From: Brevibacterium sp. CBA3109
Lineage (GTDB): Bacteria > Actinomycetota > Actinomycetes > Actinomycetales > Brevibacteriaceae
DNA length: 64,000 nucleotides
Assembly (NCBI RefSeq): GCF_040256645.1
Contig: NZ_CP158281.1
Location: forward strand, 3,534,001 to 3,598,000
Reading direction: 5' to 3'
Of the stretch, positions 35,679 to 44,766 are shown piece by piece (the stretch's first letter is position 1; the number at the start of each line of letters is the position of its first letter). The position numbers and the translations under genes were made by a program. The notes under the pieces are model-generated. The model did no database searches, was not told where the DNA came from, and worked only from the letters and a program-made list of their open reading frames with translations.

Positions 35679-35691
35679 TAACGTTGCGTTA
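35679..35691. promoter_or_regulatory. Candidate MerR operator
   Basis: TAACG-TTG-CGTTA, a perfect 5-bp-arm dyad, lies between the divergent SulP and MerR genes, 62 bases before the MerR ATG. MerR regulators bind dyads set between promoter elements, so this is a plausible site; no promoter hexamers are clear. Confidence 0.4.
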
Positions 35692-35753
35692 GGGTTGGTG
35701 CAAACCAGCCCACCAACCGGTCGGCAGCTGCGAGCAACGAAAGGGTGCCTGGC

Positions 35754-36122
35754 ATGCACATCGGCGAGATGACGGAGAAGTCGGGCCTGTCCTCACGGAC
35801 TCTGCGTCACTATGAAGACATCGGGCTCATTCCCGCCACGGGCAGGACCGAGGGCGGTTTCCGCGTCTACACCGACGAGGACTTCCGCCGCCTGATGACG
35901 ATCCGCCGCATGAAGGCGCTCAGCTATTCCACCGCCGAGATGGGTGAACTGCTGGCCCACCTGGACATCCTGGAAAGCGACTCCCCCGCGGAGGAACGCG
36001 GCGAAGCCCGCCGCAAACTCCTGGCACTGCTCGACGACGCCGATTCCAGACGCGAGAAACTCGCCCGCCAGGTCGAGCGCGCCGATGAGTTCCTCGGCAT
36101 CCTCCGCGACCGCCTCGGCTAG
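35754..36122 (+). CDS. MerR-family transcriptional regulator
   Basis: A 122-residue MerR protein: HTH MHIGEMTEKSGLSSRTLRHY with EDIGLIPATGRTEGGFRVYT (winged helix), then RRLMTIRRMKALSYSTAEM and a coiled-coil (about 75-118). No metal-binding Cys or added effector domain is present. AAAGGG lies nine bases before the ATG. It diverges from the SulP transporter gene and likely controls it. Confidence 0.9.
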   Translation: MHIGEMTEKSGLSSRTLRHYEDIGLIPATGRTEGGFRVYTDEDFRRLMTIRRMKALSYSTAEMGELLAHLDILESDSPAEERGEARRKLLALLDDADSRREKLARQVERADEFLGILRDRLG

Positions 36123-36129
36123 CTGCCGC

Positions 36130-36169
36130 CTCGCCTAGATGCTCTGACCCTCGCCTAGATGCACCGACC
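36130..36169. repeat. Two-copy 20-bp direct repeat
   Basis: CTCGCCTAGATGCTCTGACC (36130-36149) is followed directly by a copy with two changes (36150-36169), between the convergent MerR and PucR gene ends. Confidence 0.65.
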
Positions 36170-36219
36170 ACGCGGTCACCCCCACCACTTCCCAACTCAC
36201 GTCCCGACCACCCCTCAAC

Positions 36220-37389
36220 TCACGCCCACCCGACAACGAGCCGGGCCGCCTCGGCGGGGATCATCGGGTCCACCCCGGTCAGGTCGGCGAACCGGCGCAG
36301 ACGGTTGGCCACGGTGTTGCGGTGGCAGAACAGCTCGGCGGCACTCGTCCCGATGCTGCCCGAGCGAAGATAGGTGCGCACGGCCTCAACGAGGCGCTCA
36401 CGCTCGCCCGCTCCGCAGACGGCCAGCGCCCGCTCGACGTCGGTGACGATGGAGTTCCCCGCCGCGTTCAGCGCCTGAGCGGCCAGTCTGGCCCAGCCGC
36501 GCTCCCAGGTCATCGCGCCCACCTCGGCGGTCGTGAGCACCTGCGCCAGATCCCGAGCGGTCAGCGCTGACCTGCGCAGGGATCCGATTCCCGCGGCATT
36601 GACCAGACCCACCCGCGCCTCGGCGAGACGACGTTCGATCGTTGCCAATCGTGGGCCGGAGAGCTCGGAGGATCGGGTGAAGGCAATGAGGACATCGCCG
36701 AGGTGGTGCGTGAACATGGTCCCGCCCGCGCGCTCGTGGTCGGAGATGAGAACCCGCAGCGCCGAGGTGTCCTCACCGTGCGCGGCCACGACCAGCAGCG
36801 GACCTTCCGGATCGAGGCCCAGCGCCGAGGCGATCGTGGACAGGCGTTCGACCGTCGGGTTGAGATCGTCGAACAGCCCCGCGATGAGCCCCTGCCGAAC
36901 CGAAGACTCCTCTTCCCGCATCCGCTGCTGCTCCGCCGTGTAGGCCTGCTGAACCTGGGAGACGTATTCGTCGACGGTGGAGAGCACAATCCCGGTGTGC
37001 CGGATGACGAGTTCCGCATCGTCCTGCGTAGCGACCCTGGTCAGGGCCTCCCACAACACATTGAAGTCGTGTCTGATCGCCGTCATCAATGCCTCGAGTG
37101 GGATTCCTGCGCGAGCGCGGGAGACTCCGACCTCGGTCGACACCGCGACCGGTCCGTCGAAACCACCGGCGCGCAGACCCTCGACGAGGGACTGGAACGA
37201 AATGAGGCCTGTGCGCTGCAGCTCCGAGAGCGGGATCGGAGCGGGATCGTAGCCAGGCACTCTGACGACCCGGGACAGGAACCGGTCGGTGAGCTGGTCA
37301 AGATCGAGGGCGTCAAGAAGTTCTATCCAGCGCTGATGGTCACCCGGCAGCGGCTGATCCTTGAGCTGTCTCTCGTGCGTTGGCGGCAT
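36220..37389 (-). CDS. PucR/CdaR-family transcriptional regulator
   Basis: A 389-residue regulator with an N-terminal helical sensor region (RsbT/PucR-like), a GGDEF-related middle (about 180-290) and a C-terminal HTH_30 domain: VRTYLRSGSIGTSAAELFCH, RNTVANRLRRFADLTGVDP. PucR-type regulators activate purine, sugar-acid or amino acid catabolism. It diverges from the MHS transporter gene, with a run of ThDP enzyme and amidohydrolase genes behind that, suggesting it activates this set. Confidence 0.88.
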   Translation of the reverse strand: MPPTHERQLKDQPLPGDHQRWIELLDALDLDQLTDRFLSRVVRVPGYDPAPIPLSELQRTGLISFQSLVEGLRAGGFDGPVAVSTEVGVSRARAGIPLEALMTAIRHDFNVLWEALTRVATQDDAELVIRHTGIVLSTVDEYVSQVQQAYTAEQQRMREEESSVRQGLIAGLFDDLNPTVERLSTIASALGLDPEGPLLVVAAHGEDTSALRVLISDHERAGGTMFTHHLGDVLIAFTRSSELSGPRLATIERRLAEARVGLVNAAGIGSLRRSALTARDLAQVLTTAEVGAMTWERGWARLAAQALNAAGNSIVTDVERALAVCGAGERERLVEAVRTYLRSGSIGTSAAELFCHRNTVANRLRRFADLTGVDPMIPAEAARLVVGWA

Positions 37390-37560
37390 CGTCCTAGACT
37401 ATGTGCAGAAAGCTGTGCAGATGCACAATCGGCAATGGAGATCCCGGGGCAAATGATGCTCGAAATCGTGCGATCTCACTCTGTAGTGTTTTACGTTGCA
37501 GGTTGAATGCCCTACCGACAATGCCCTACTGACCCAGTCCTGCACTCGATGGAGAGAAAC

Positions 37561-38892
37561 ATGAGCCACACCGACCCCACAGCTGCGGCGGAATACTCCG
37601 CAACTCATGAACTCAGCGTCAAAGACGCCAACAAGGTCGCGCTCGGAGCCCTCCTGGGCACCGCGCTCGAATGGTACGACTTCTTCCTCTTCAGTGCCGC
37701 AGCGGCACTGGTCTTCAACGTTCAGTACTTCACCAGCGAAAGCGCCACCGCCGCCGCGATGGCGTCCTTCGCCACCTTCGGCGTCGGCCTCGCAGCACGC
37801 CCGATCGGCGGACTCATCTTCGGCCGCATCGGCGACAAGGTCGGTCGACGCCAGGTCCTGATGGTCACGATCATCGGCATCGGCGTCGTCACCGGCCTCA
37901 TCGGCGCACTGCCGACCTATGCGGCGATCGGCTTCGCAGCCCCCGCCCTGCTCGTGCTCCTGCGCATCCTGCAGGGTCTGTTCGTCGGCGGCGAATGGTC
38001 GGGTGCGATGACCCTCGTCGTCGAGAACGCTCCACTGCACCTGCGCGCCCGCTACGCCGCGATCCCGCAGATCGGCTCGCCCATCGGCACGATCCTGTCC
38101 TCGGGCGGCTTCTTCATCATGACCTTGGTCCTGTCGCAGGACAGCTTCGCCGCCTGGGGCTGGCGCATCCCGTTCCTCGCCGCCATCCCGCTCCTCCTCG
38201 TCGCCGTCTACATCCGCAGCCGTCTCGAAGAATCTCCGGTCTTCCGTCAGCTCGAAGAATCCGGCGAGGTCGAGAAGAGTCCGATCCGCACCACCTTCCG
38301 CGACAGCTGGAAGCAGATCATCGTCGGCATGGCAGCAGCTCTCCTCGGCGTCGGCGGCTTCTACCTCGTCACCGCCTTCTGCGTCTGGTACGGCGTCAAC
38401 ATCCTCGGCTACGACGATTCACTCCTCCTGCTGGGCAGCATGATCGCGGCCTTCGTAGAGATCTTCGTCCTCATCTGGGGCGGAGCCCTGGGAACCAAAT
38501 ACGGGGCCAGCAAGGTCATCCTCTGGGGCGGAGTCGCCTCGGCGGTGGTCTCTGTTCCTGCCTTCCTCATGTTCACGTCCGGGAACCCGGTCCTCGTTGT
38601 GCTGGCCATGACCCTGGCGGTCGGCACACTGTCCCTGCCCTATGCCGCCTCGGGCACCGTGATGACCGGCCTGTTCCCGGCCAGCACTCGCTACACCGGT
38701 GTCGGCATGTCGCAGAACGCCGCAGGCATGCTCTCCGGCTTCATTCCGCTGCTGGCGACCGGTTTCGTCGCCGCCGCCGGAGACCACTGGTGGCCGGCCG
38801 CCGCGATGTTGGCCTTCCTGTCCCTGTTCACGGCCTTCGCCGGAGCGATCGCACCGCGTCTGAGCGTCGACCTGCCCGGCTTCAAGCACTGA
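37561..38892 (+). CDS. MFS transporter, metabolite:H+ symporter (MHS) type
   Basis: A 443-residue 12-helix carrier: GTALEWYDFFLFSAAAALVF in helix 1, GRIGDKVGRRQVLM in the first conserved loop and LRILQGLFVGGEWSGAMTLV in helix 4, as in ProP/ShiA/KgtP relatives. It imports small organic acids, betaines or amino acids with protons. The start at 37561 has GGAGAG upstream. The ThDP enzyme gene follows 132 bases later, beyond a hairpin. Confidence 0.9.
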   Translation: MSHTDPTAAAEYSATHELSVKDANKVALGALLGTALEWYDFFLFSAAAALVFNVQYFTSESATAAAMASFATFGVGLAARPIGGLIFGRIGDKVGRRQVLMVTIIGIGVVTGLIGALPTYAAIGFAAPALLVLLRILQGLFVGGEWSGAMTLVVENAPLHLRARYAAIPQIGSPIGTILSSGGFFIMTLVLSQDSFAAWGWRIPFLAAIPLLLVAVYIRSRLEESPVFRQLEESGEVEKSPIRTTFRDSWKQIIVGMAAALLGVGGFYLVTAFCVWYGVNILGYDDSLLLLGSMIAAFVEIFVLIWGGALGTKYGASKVILWGGVASAVVSVPAFLMFTSGNPVLVVLAMTLAVGTLSLPYAASGTVMTGLFPASTRYTGVGMSQNAAGMLSGFIPLLATGFVAAAGDHWWPAAAMLAFLSLFTAFAGAIAPRLSVDLPGFKH

Positions 38893-38933
38893 GCGAAGCC
38901 CGCTGAATGGGCCGAGCCGGTTCAACCTGAAAC

Positions 38934-38944
38934 CGCCGAGGTGG
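38934..38944 (+). repeat. Intergenic 11-mer CGCCGAGGTGG overlapping a hairpin
   Basis: A plus-strand copy whose last five bases form the foot of the stem at 38940-38969. Confidence 0.6.
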
Positions 38945-38969
38945 TCCGCCCCGAACACGGCGGACCACC
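38940..38969 (+). terminator. Hairpin between the MHS transporter and ThDP enzyme genes
   Basis: A perfect 11-bp stem GGTGGTCCGCC / GGCGGACCACC with an 8-base loop, 47 bases after the transporter stop. No T-run follows, so it may be a partial terminator, a processing site or an attenuator within a shared transcript. Confidence 0.55.
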
Positions 38970-39024
38970 CACGTTCCAGTCTGCCCTCACACACCATCGC
39001 TCCATCATCGGAAGGACCCACCGC

Positions 39025-40680
39025 ATGTCCCGCTCGGCCGGTCACCTCATCGTCAGCACCCTCGAGAACGCCGGAATCGAGAGGGTCTACGCCGTTCCCG
39101 GCGAGAGCTATCTCGACGTCCTCGACGGCCTCTACGACTCTCCCATCGAGACCGTGGTCTGCCGTCAGGAGGGCGGGGCCGGCTTCATGGCTCTGTCCGA
39201 ATCGCGGCTGACCGGCCGACCCGGAATCGCCATGGTCACCCGGGGACCAGGCGCGGCGAATGCGATGATCTCGGTCCACACCGCGTACCAGGACGCCACT
39301 GCTCTCGTCCTCTTCGTCGGGCTCGTGCCCATCGCCGATCGCGCCCGAGAATCGTTCCAGGAATTCAGCCTCCCCGAATGGTTCTCCTCGACCGCGAAGA
39401 AGGTCATCGTCGTCGACGACGAGCACCGCGCCGGAGACCTGACCGCCGAGGCTCTGCGGATCGCAGCATCTGGTCGTCCCGGTCCCGTCGTCGTCGGCCT
39501 ACCCGAGGACGTCCTCGTCCGTCTGACCGACTCACCAGCACCGACACCCGCTCCAATCGCCGAGCCACAGCCCTCGGTCGTGGACCTCGAGTCGCTGACG
39601 GCACGGATCTCAGCGGCGAAGAAGCCGGCGTTCGTTCTCGGCGGAGACGGATGGCACGAAGGGCATGGGGCAGCACTTGCCCAACTGGCCGCCTCGGCGG
39701 GGATTCCGGTCTTCTGCGACTGGCGCGCCTACGATGCACTGCCCCATTCGAGCCCCGCGTGGGCCGGATGGTTGGGCTACGGCCGGGCCGATGCGATCGC
39801 CGCCGGATTCGCCGAGGCGGACCTCCTGGTCTACGTCGGCGCCACCCGATCCGATGTGGCCAGTGACGGATATACGCGCGGCTTCGACGCGCAGACCATC
39901 GTCGTCGGCCTCGACCCTGAGGCCACCCAGCACGCCGGTCGCATCGACGCGCAGATACTGGCCTCACCGCGCAGTTTCGTCACCGCGCTGAACATGTCCA
40001 CTGGCTCGCACCTCCGCGGTGACCGCGACGACACCTGGATGATCTCTCGCGCGAAGGTGCAGTCCCAGGTAGCCACGCACAGACCCGACGCCGAGGTGGC
40101 CGGAGCGATTCCCCGCACCGGCGTCGATCTCGGGGTGGCGTTCGGGATCCTCGACGACCGCCTCGGCGGGGAAGCAATCCTCACATACGGGGCCGGCAAT
40201 GCGACGATCTGGAGTCACCGATTCATCCGGCACCTTCAGCCTGCGAGCCTCGTTGGAGCCCGCAACGGCGCGATGGGGCTCGCAGTTCCCGGTGCGGTCG
40301 CGGCGTCACTGGCGTACCCTGACCGGCGCACGGTCGCGATCTGCGGCGACGGCGACTTCCTCATGAACGGACAGGAGTTGGCCACGGCCTTCGCTCACGG
40401 CGCGAAACCGCTGGTCATCGTCGTCGACAACGGCGTGTACGGCACGATCGTTTCGCACCAGGTCAACCACTATCCGGGCCGGCCCTCCGGTACCCGCATG
40501 GTCAACCCCGACTTCGCGGTATGGATGTCCTCCTTCGCCGGACACGGTGAACGCGTCGAAAAGACCGAGGACTTCGAGGCAGCACTCGACAGAGCCTTGG
40601 CAGCCGACGGTCCGGCACTCATCCACGTCCTCATCGACTCCGAGCTCATGCCCCCGGCCGCCGACGAAATCGCGGTCTGA
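39025..40680 (+). CDS. Thiamine-diphosphate-dependent enzyme (acetolactate synthase-like)
   Basis: A 551-residue protein with the three-domain order of ThDP decarboxylases. The N-terminal domain contains RVYAVPGESYLDVLDGLYD and the catalytic Glu in CRQEGGAGFMALSESRL, which excludes glyoxylate carboligase (Val there). The C-terminal cofactor motif is GDGDFLMNGQELATAFAHG...DNG. Relatives include acetolactate synthase, benzoylformate decarboxylase and sulfopyruvate/oxalyl decarboxylases. AAGGA precedes the ATG. No small regulatory subunit is adjacent, arguing for a catabolic rather than branched-chain biosynthetic role. Confidence 0.85.
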   Translation: MSRSAGHLIVSTLENAGIERVYAVPGESYLDVLDGLYDSPIETVVCRQEGGAGFMALSESRLTGRPGIAMVTRGPGAANAMISVHTAYQDATALVLFVGLVPIADRARESFQEFSLPEWFSSTAKKVIVVDDEHRAGDLTAEALRIAASGRPGPVVVGLPEDVLVRLTDSPAPTPAPIAEPQPSVVDLESLTARISAAKKPAFVLGGDGWHEGHGAALAQLAASAGIPVFCDWRAYDALPHSSPAWAGWLGYGRADAIAAGFAEADLLVYVGATRSDVASDGYTRGFDAQTIVVGLDPEATQHAGRIDAQILASPRSFVTALNMSTGSHLRGDRDDTWMISRAKVQSQVATHRPDAEVAGAIPRTGVDLGVAFGILDDRLGGEAILTYGAGNATIWSHRFIRHLQPASLVGARNGAMGLAVPGAVAASLAYPDRRTVAICGDGDFLMNGQELATAFAHGAKPLVIVVDNGVYGTIVSHQVNHYPGRPSGTRMVNPDFAVWMSSFAGHGERVEKTEDFEAALDRALAADGPALIHVLIDSELMPPAADEIAV

Positions 40681-40746
40681 GACACGAACCAGGCCTGACC
40701 CTGCCGCACCCTGACCAGCCCTCAGCATCTCCGAAAAGGACGCACC

Positions 40747-42039
40747 ATGACACAGACCCCTGCTTCGCAGACTCCAGCATCCTCGCCAGCGACAACGCAG
40801 TCCGACCGCGACGACGAGTTCCTCGCCGACTGGTCCGTGCATTCGCGCTTCGGAGCCGTCGAAGGCACGAACGGCGTCGACAGGCAGGCGGCGAGCACCG
40901 CCGACGGCCAGCAGCGCGCATGGTTTGCCGAACTGCTGGAGAGCCATGGGTTCAGCGTCCACCGGGATGCTATCGGCAACCAGTACGGGCTGCTCGAACT
41001 CGTTCCCGGCGCCCCCTATGTGCTGACCGGATCCCACATGGATTCGCAGCCCACGGCCGGACGCTTCGACGGCGCCTACGGAGTCGTGTCCTCGGCCCAC
41101 GCCTGCTTCGCGGTGGCCGATGAACTGCGCGCCGACCCGTCGAAAGCGAAATACAACCTCGCCGTCATCAACTGGTTCAACGAAGAGGGTTCCCGGTTCA
41201 AGCCCTCGATGATGGGCAGCAACGTCTTCACCGGCAAGGCCGAGCTCGAGGCGGCACTGGCCACGACCGACCCCCAGGGCGTCACCGTCGCCGAGGCGCT
41301 CGACGCCATCGGCGAGCGCGGTGACTTCACGGCGCCCGAGATCGCCGCCTATGCGGAGATCCACGTCCAACAGGGACGCAGCATGGAGGAAGACAGGGTG
41401 ACGATCGGCCTCGTCAACGCCACGTGGGCGGCCCACAAGTTCGAGTTCCGGGTCACCGGGGAACAGGCTCACAGCGGTTCGACGCTGATGAGCGACAGGC
41501 GCGACGCCCTCCTCGGTGCGGCTCGTCTGGTCGTCGCCGCCCGTGAGCTCGTCGACGAATTCGAGTCCGGGGCGCTGCACACCGCGTGCGGCGAACTCAA
41601 CGTCTACCCGAATTCCCCCGTCGTCGTCGCCAGCGAGGTTGGCCTGCTCCTCGACCTGCGCTCACCCAGCGCCGAGGTGATCGCCGCAGCCCACCAGTCC
41701 CTCATGTCCACGGTCGCCCAGGTCTCCGAGGCGGTCGGGGTCGAGATCGAGATCGTCGCCGAGCACAGCTGGGATCAGAACCCGTACTCCGAGGAAGGAG
41801 TCGAGCTGGCACGGTCAGCAGCAGATGACCTCGGCCTGACCTCGGCGCGGGTGATGACCGTGGCCGGCCACGACTCGACGAACATGAAAGACACCGTGCC
41901 CACGGTGATGCTCTTCATTCCCAGCGTCGGCGGGGTCTCCCACAGTCTGCAGGAATTCACGAAGGATGAGGACCTCGTCTCCGGCCTGCACCACCTCACC
42001 GAGGTTGTGCGACGCTTGACTGCCGGGGCACTGGGCTGA
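40747..42039 (+). CDS. M20-family amidohydrolase (N-carbamoyl-amino acid/allantoate type)
   Basis: A 430-residue zinc or manganese hydrolase. Metal ligands are seen in TGSHMDSQPTAGRFDGAYGV (His97, Asp108) and in NWFNEEGSRF (Glu146/147); HVQQGRSMEE is the HIEQG-type box of the hydantoinase/carbamoylase branch, and GGVSHSLQEF gives the last His. This branch hydrolyses N-carbamoyl amino acids, ureidopropionate or allantoate. AAAAGGA lies nine bases before the ATG, 66 bases after the ThDP enzyme gene, so they are probably co-transcribed. Confidence 0.88.
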   Translation: MTQTPASQTPASSPATTQSDRDDEFLADWSVHSRFGAVEGTNGVDRQAASTADGQQRAWFAELLESHGFSVHRDAIGNQYGLLELVPGAPYVLTGSHMDSQPTAGRFDGAYGVVSSAHACFAVADELRADPSKAKYNLAVINWFNEEGSRFKPSMMGSNVFTGKAELEAALATTDPQGVTVAEALDAIGERGDFTAPEIAAYAEIHVQQGRSMEEDRVTIGLVNATWAAHKFEFRVTGEQAHSGSTLMSDRRDALLGAARLVVAARELVDEFESGALHTACGELNVYPNSPVVVASEVGLLLDLRSPSAEVIAAAHQSLMSTVAQVSEAVGVEIEIVAEHSWDQNPYSEEGVELARSAADDLGLTSARVMTVAGHDSTNMKDTVPTVMLFIPSVGGVSHSLQEFTKDEDLVSGLHHLTEVVRRLTAGALG

Positions 42040-42054
42040 AGCCGGTTCGGCGCT

Positions 42055-42597
42055 TCAGTCGATGGCTGTGACGTCCTGGTTGTCGTCGACGAGCTGGGCT
42101 GCCAGCGGTTCCCATTTCGCGTATGCATCGGGGAAAGCCGAGGACTGCACGTCCTGCGCGGCGTCACCCGGGTCAATGTTCTCCCAGTTGTCGATCTGAG
42201 TGAGGCCCGGGTTGGGGATGTCGGGATTGACTCCATAGAACGACTTCGAGGCAAAGACAGGATCGGCCACCTGTGTGGCCGATCCCCAGCTCATCGAGGG
42301 ACGCTGCTGGAACGCTCCGCCGGAGTCCCGATCCCCGCCGTCGAGATTCTGCAGGCTCGATTCCTGCAGTGCGGTCATCACGGCGATCTTCTGTGCCTTC
42401 TTCGACAGTTCAGCGCCCTTACCGACGCCGATGATGGTGCGGGCATTGTCGATCTGCTCAGAGCTGAGCTCGCTCGACTGATCGACCGACCCTGAGATCG
42501 GATCGGCTGAGGCCGAGGTCGCCGCCCCCAGGGAGAGACCTCCCGCGATGACGGCAGCGGACAGTGCAGTCACCGCAAATTTGCGCACACTTTTCAT
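42055..42597 (-). CDS. Secreted lysozyme-like domain protein
   Basis: A 180-residue exported protein. A Sec signal peptide is clear (MKSVRKFAVTALSAAVIAGG...ATSASA, cleavage near residue 31). The mature part has IGVGKGAELSKKAQKIAVMT, ALQESSLQNLDGGDRDSGGAF and QQRPSMSWGSATQVADPVFAS, a pattern common in actinobacterial cell-wall hydrolases with a lysozyme-like fold. The Glu in ALQES is the likely acid. There is no separate NlpC/P60 or peptidoglycan-binding domain. Convergent with the amidohydrolase gene. Confidence 0.85.
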   Translation of the reverse strand: MKSVRKFAVTALSAAVIAGGLSLGAATSASADPISGSVDQSSELSSEQIDNARTIIGVGKGAELSKKAQKIAVMTALQESSLQNLDGGDRDSGGAFQQRPSMSWGSATQVADPVFASKSFYGVNPDIPNPGLTQIDNWENIDPGDAAQDVQSSAFPDAYAKWEPLAAQLVDDNQDVTAID

Positions 42598-42950
42598 CAG
42601 TTCTCACTTTCTCGTTGGATCGGGCGAACGGCCCGGACGGCGTCCTGGTTGGACTCGGCACACGTCTGTCTCATGCTTTCGGCACAGTGGTGTTCCGGGA
42701 ATCGCCTCACACCACACTGTCGGACGCAGGAAGACGGTTCAATGCAGAGAGGCTCATAGGTGGCTTAGTTTCGCCGCAACGAATCGGATAGGACTCGTGA
42801 GCATCAGCTCAGAATTCGATGGGTGCTCTGCGGCACCAAGCGCCGCACGCACGTGGCCGTGACCAGGGTCTCGGTCCACCCATCGGGTCACTGCCAGGTG
42901 CGGGTCAGACTCCCTCCAGGCAGCCGATGCCGCGGGTGCCCTCCGATCTC
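42598..42950. other. Intergenic region between secreted protein gene and selB
   Basis: A 353-base spacer. It must hold the promoter of the secreted-protein gene and the end of the selenocysteine transcript; I see only weak hairpins (CTGCC/GGCAG arms around 42891-42923) and no credible gene. Confidence 0.55.
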
Positions 42951-44765
42951 CTACCTCACAACCTCGCGTGAGGTGTTGTCGATACGGCGGGTCCAACCGC
43001 GACCATCAAGGTATTCGAGCAGGGGAATGACCACACGACGGGTCGTGCCCAGAGCCTGTCTGGCCGCGCTCGTCGTGAACGGCTGATCCAGTCCCGCAAG
43101 CAGCCGCATCGCCTGTGCGGGTGTCCGAGGGGAGACGACCACACCATCGCCGAGGCGCAGGAGTCGTCCCGCGGACTCGGCGACAGCAAGCTCCCGCACT
43201 CCCAAGCGAAGTTCTCGCAGGTCATCGGCCTCGGGCGCGGCGAAGGGATTAGCCGCCAAGCGTCGTTCCACCTCGGCGACGCCCGCCTCAGCAGGACCCA
43301 GATCCGCGGAATGCCCGGGCGGTCGGACCATGCCCTTGACCGTTTCGAGGCCGGCTCGGGAAGCGATCGCGGCGACGAGTTCGCGATTGGTCTCGCCCGG
43401 CAACGGAGGATCGACGCGGCGCAGCTCTTCGGCCAACGCCTTCTCCGGAACACCGGCTGCCAGGGGTTCTGCCGCCAGCTTCACCTTCACAATGGTCCTC
43501 GCGGCTTCGACCCAGTGTTCGAGAGTCGGCCGGTGGATAAGCCATCCACCCGACGCATCTGCCACATCGTCGGGCAATACCTCGGGCACGCTCAAGCCGA
43601 ACCGGAGCAGCCGTGCACGTTCGACGGCTCCCCGGCGGGCCACCTCGGCGAGGATGTCTCCGGTCTCCGGACGATCAGCCAGCTCACTGGCTCGCCTGGC
43701 GCCTGCACCACGGCGGCCCAGTTCGGGCGGGTCGACGTCGAGGACGACGACTCCGGCGAAGACGTTTCGGCTGCCGGGACTGCGCAGGACGATCCGGTCC
43801 GTGACCTGCAGCGGCAGGCCGCGGTCGAGGGTGAGTCGGGCGTGGTCGCCGTCGAAGGGCCGCATGTGGACTGGGACCGCGGCCGTGCCGATGTGGAGCA
43901 TGAGCCCGTGGACACCCTCGTCGAGTGGCTGACCCATGGTCCGGCGCACGTCGATGACCTCCACGACCGGCCACGCATCGTCGGTGATGAGAGCGTCACC
44001 ACGGTGGATGACATCGGCACCGACGTCGCGCAGGTTCACGGCCACGCGGGCACTGGGGACGACCACCCCGGCGGCGGAATTTCGGCTCTGCAGGCCGCGG
44101 ACCCCTGTTGCTTCGGTCGAGGTCTCCCCGACGAGACGCAGACGATCGCCGGTGCGCAGGGTTCCGGCCGTGAGTGTGCCGGTGACGACGGTTCCGGCGC
44201 CCTTGATCGTGAAGGCGCGGTCGACCCACAGCCGCAGGCGGGCGCCCGGATCGGGGGCGGGAGTGTCGGCTGTGACGGCGTCCAAGGTCGCGACGAGTTC
44301 TTCGAGACCCTCCCCCGAAGTCGCCGACACCGTGACGACGGGTGCGTTGGCGAGCGGAGTGCCCTGCAGCTGGACTCTGGCCTCGGCTTCGGTGGCGGCG
44401 AGCGCCTCCGGTGCGATGTCCGCACGGGTGATGACGACGAGGCCGCGGGTGATCCCGAGCGCGGTGATCGCGTCCCGGTGGTCACTCGACTGCGCCTGCC
44501 ACCCTTTGTCTGCGGCGACGACGAGGCACACGATCGGGGCCGGGCCGACTCCTGCGAGCATGTTCGCGAGGAATTTCTCGTGGCCGGGCACGTCGACGAA
44601 GGCGAGTTCCCGACCGGAGGGCAGCGTGGTCCAGGCGAAGCCGAGGTCGATCGTCAGGCCCCGCTTCTTCTCTTCGGCCCAACGGTCCGGTTCCATCCCG
44701 GTCAGGGCGCTGACCAGGGTGGATTTGCCGTGATCAACATGTCCTGCGGTTGCGACGACGTACAT
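42951..44765 (-). CDS. selB: Selenocysteine-specific translation elongation factor
   Basis: A 604-residue GTPase that carries Sec-tRNA to ribosomes paused at UGA before a SECIS hairpin. G motifs: GHVDHGKST (G1, about 8), DVPGHEKF (G3) and a G4-like ITRAD; the switch stretch RGLTIDLGFAWTTLPSGRELA is the SelB type (EF-Tu has a different sequence here). EF-Tu-like domains II-III follow, then C-terminal winged-helix repeats that bind SECIS RNA (ending LLEYLDGRGWTRRIDNTSREVVR). The ATG begins one base after the selA stop, so selA-selB is a coupled pair. Confidence 0.95.
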   Translation of the reverse strand: MYVVATAGHVDHGKSTLVSALTGMEPDRWAEEKKRGLTIDLGFAWTTLPSGRELAFVDVPGHEKFLANMLAGVGPAPIVCLVVAADKGWQAQSSDHRDAITALGITRGLVVITRADIAPEALAATEAEARVQLQGTPLANAPVVTVSATSGEGLEELVATLDAVTADTPAPDPGARLRLWVDRAFTIKGAGTVVTGTLTAGTLRTGDRLRLVGETSTEATGVRGLQSRNSAAGVVVPSARVAVNLRDVGADVIHRGDALITDDAWPVVEVIDVRRTMGQPLDEGVHGLMLHIGTAAVPVHMRPFDGDHARLTLDRGLPLQVTDRIVLRSPGSRNVFAGVVVLDVDPPELGRRGAGARRASELADRPETGDILAEVARRGAVERARLLRFGLSVPEVLPDDVADASGGWLIHRPTLEHWVEAARTIVKVKLAAEPLAAGVPEKALAEELRRVDPPLPGETNRELVAAIASRAGLETVKGMVRPPGHSADLGPAEAGVAEVERRLAANPFAAPEADDLRELRLGVRELAVAESAGRLLRLGDGVVVSPRTPAQAMRLLAGLDQPFTTSAARQALGTTRRVVIPLLEYLDGRGWTRRIDNTSREVVR

Positions 44766-44766
44766 C

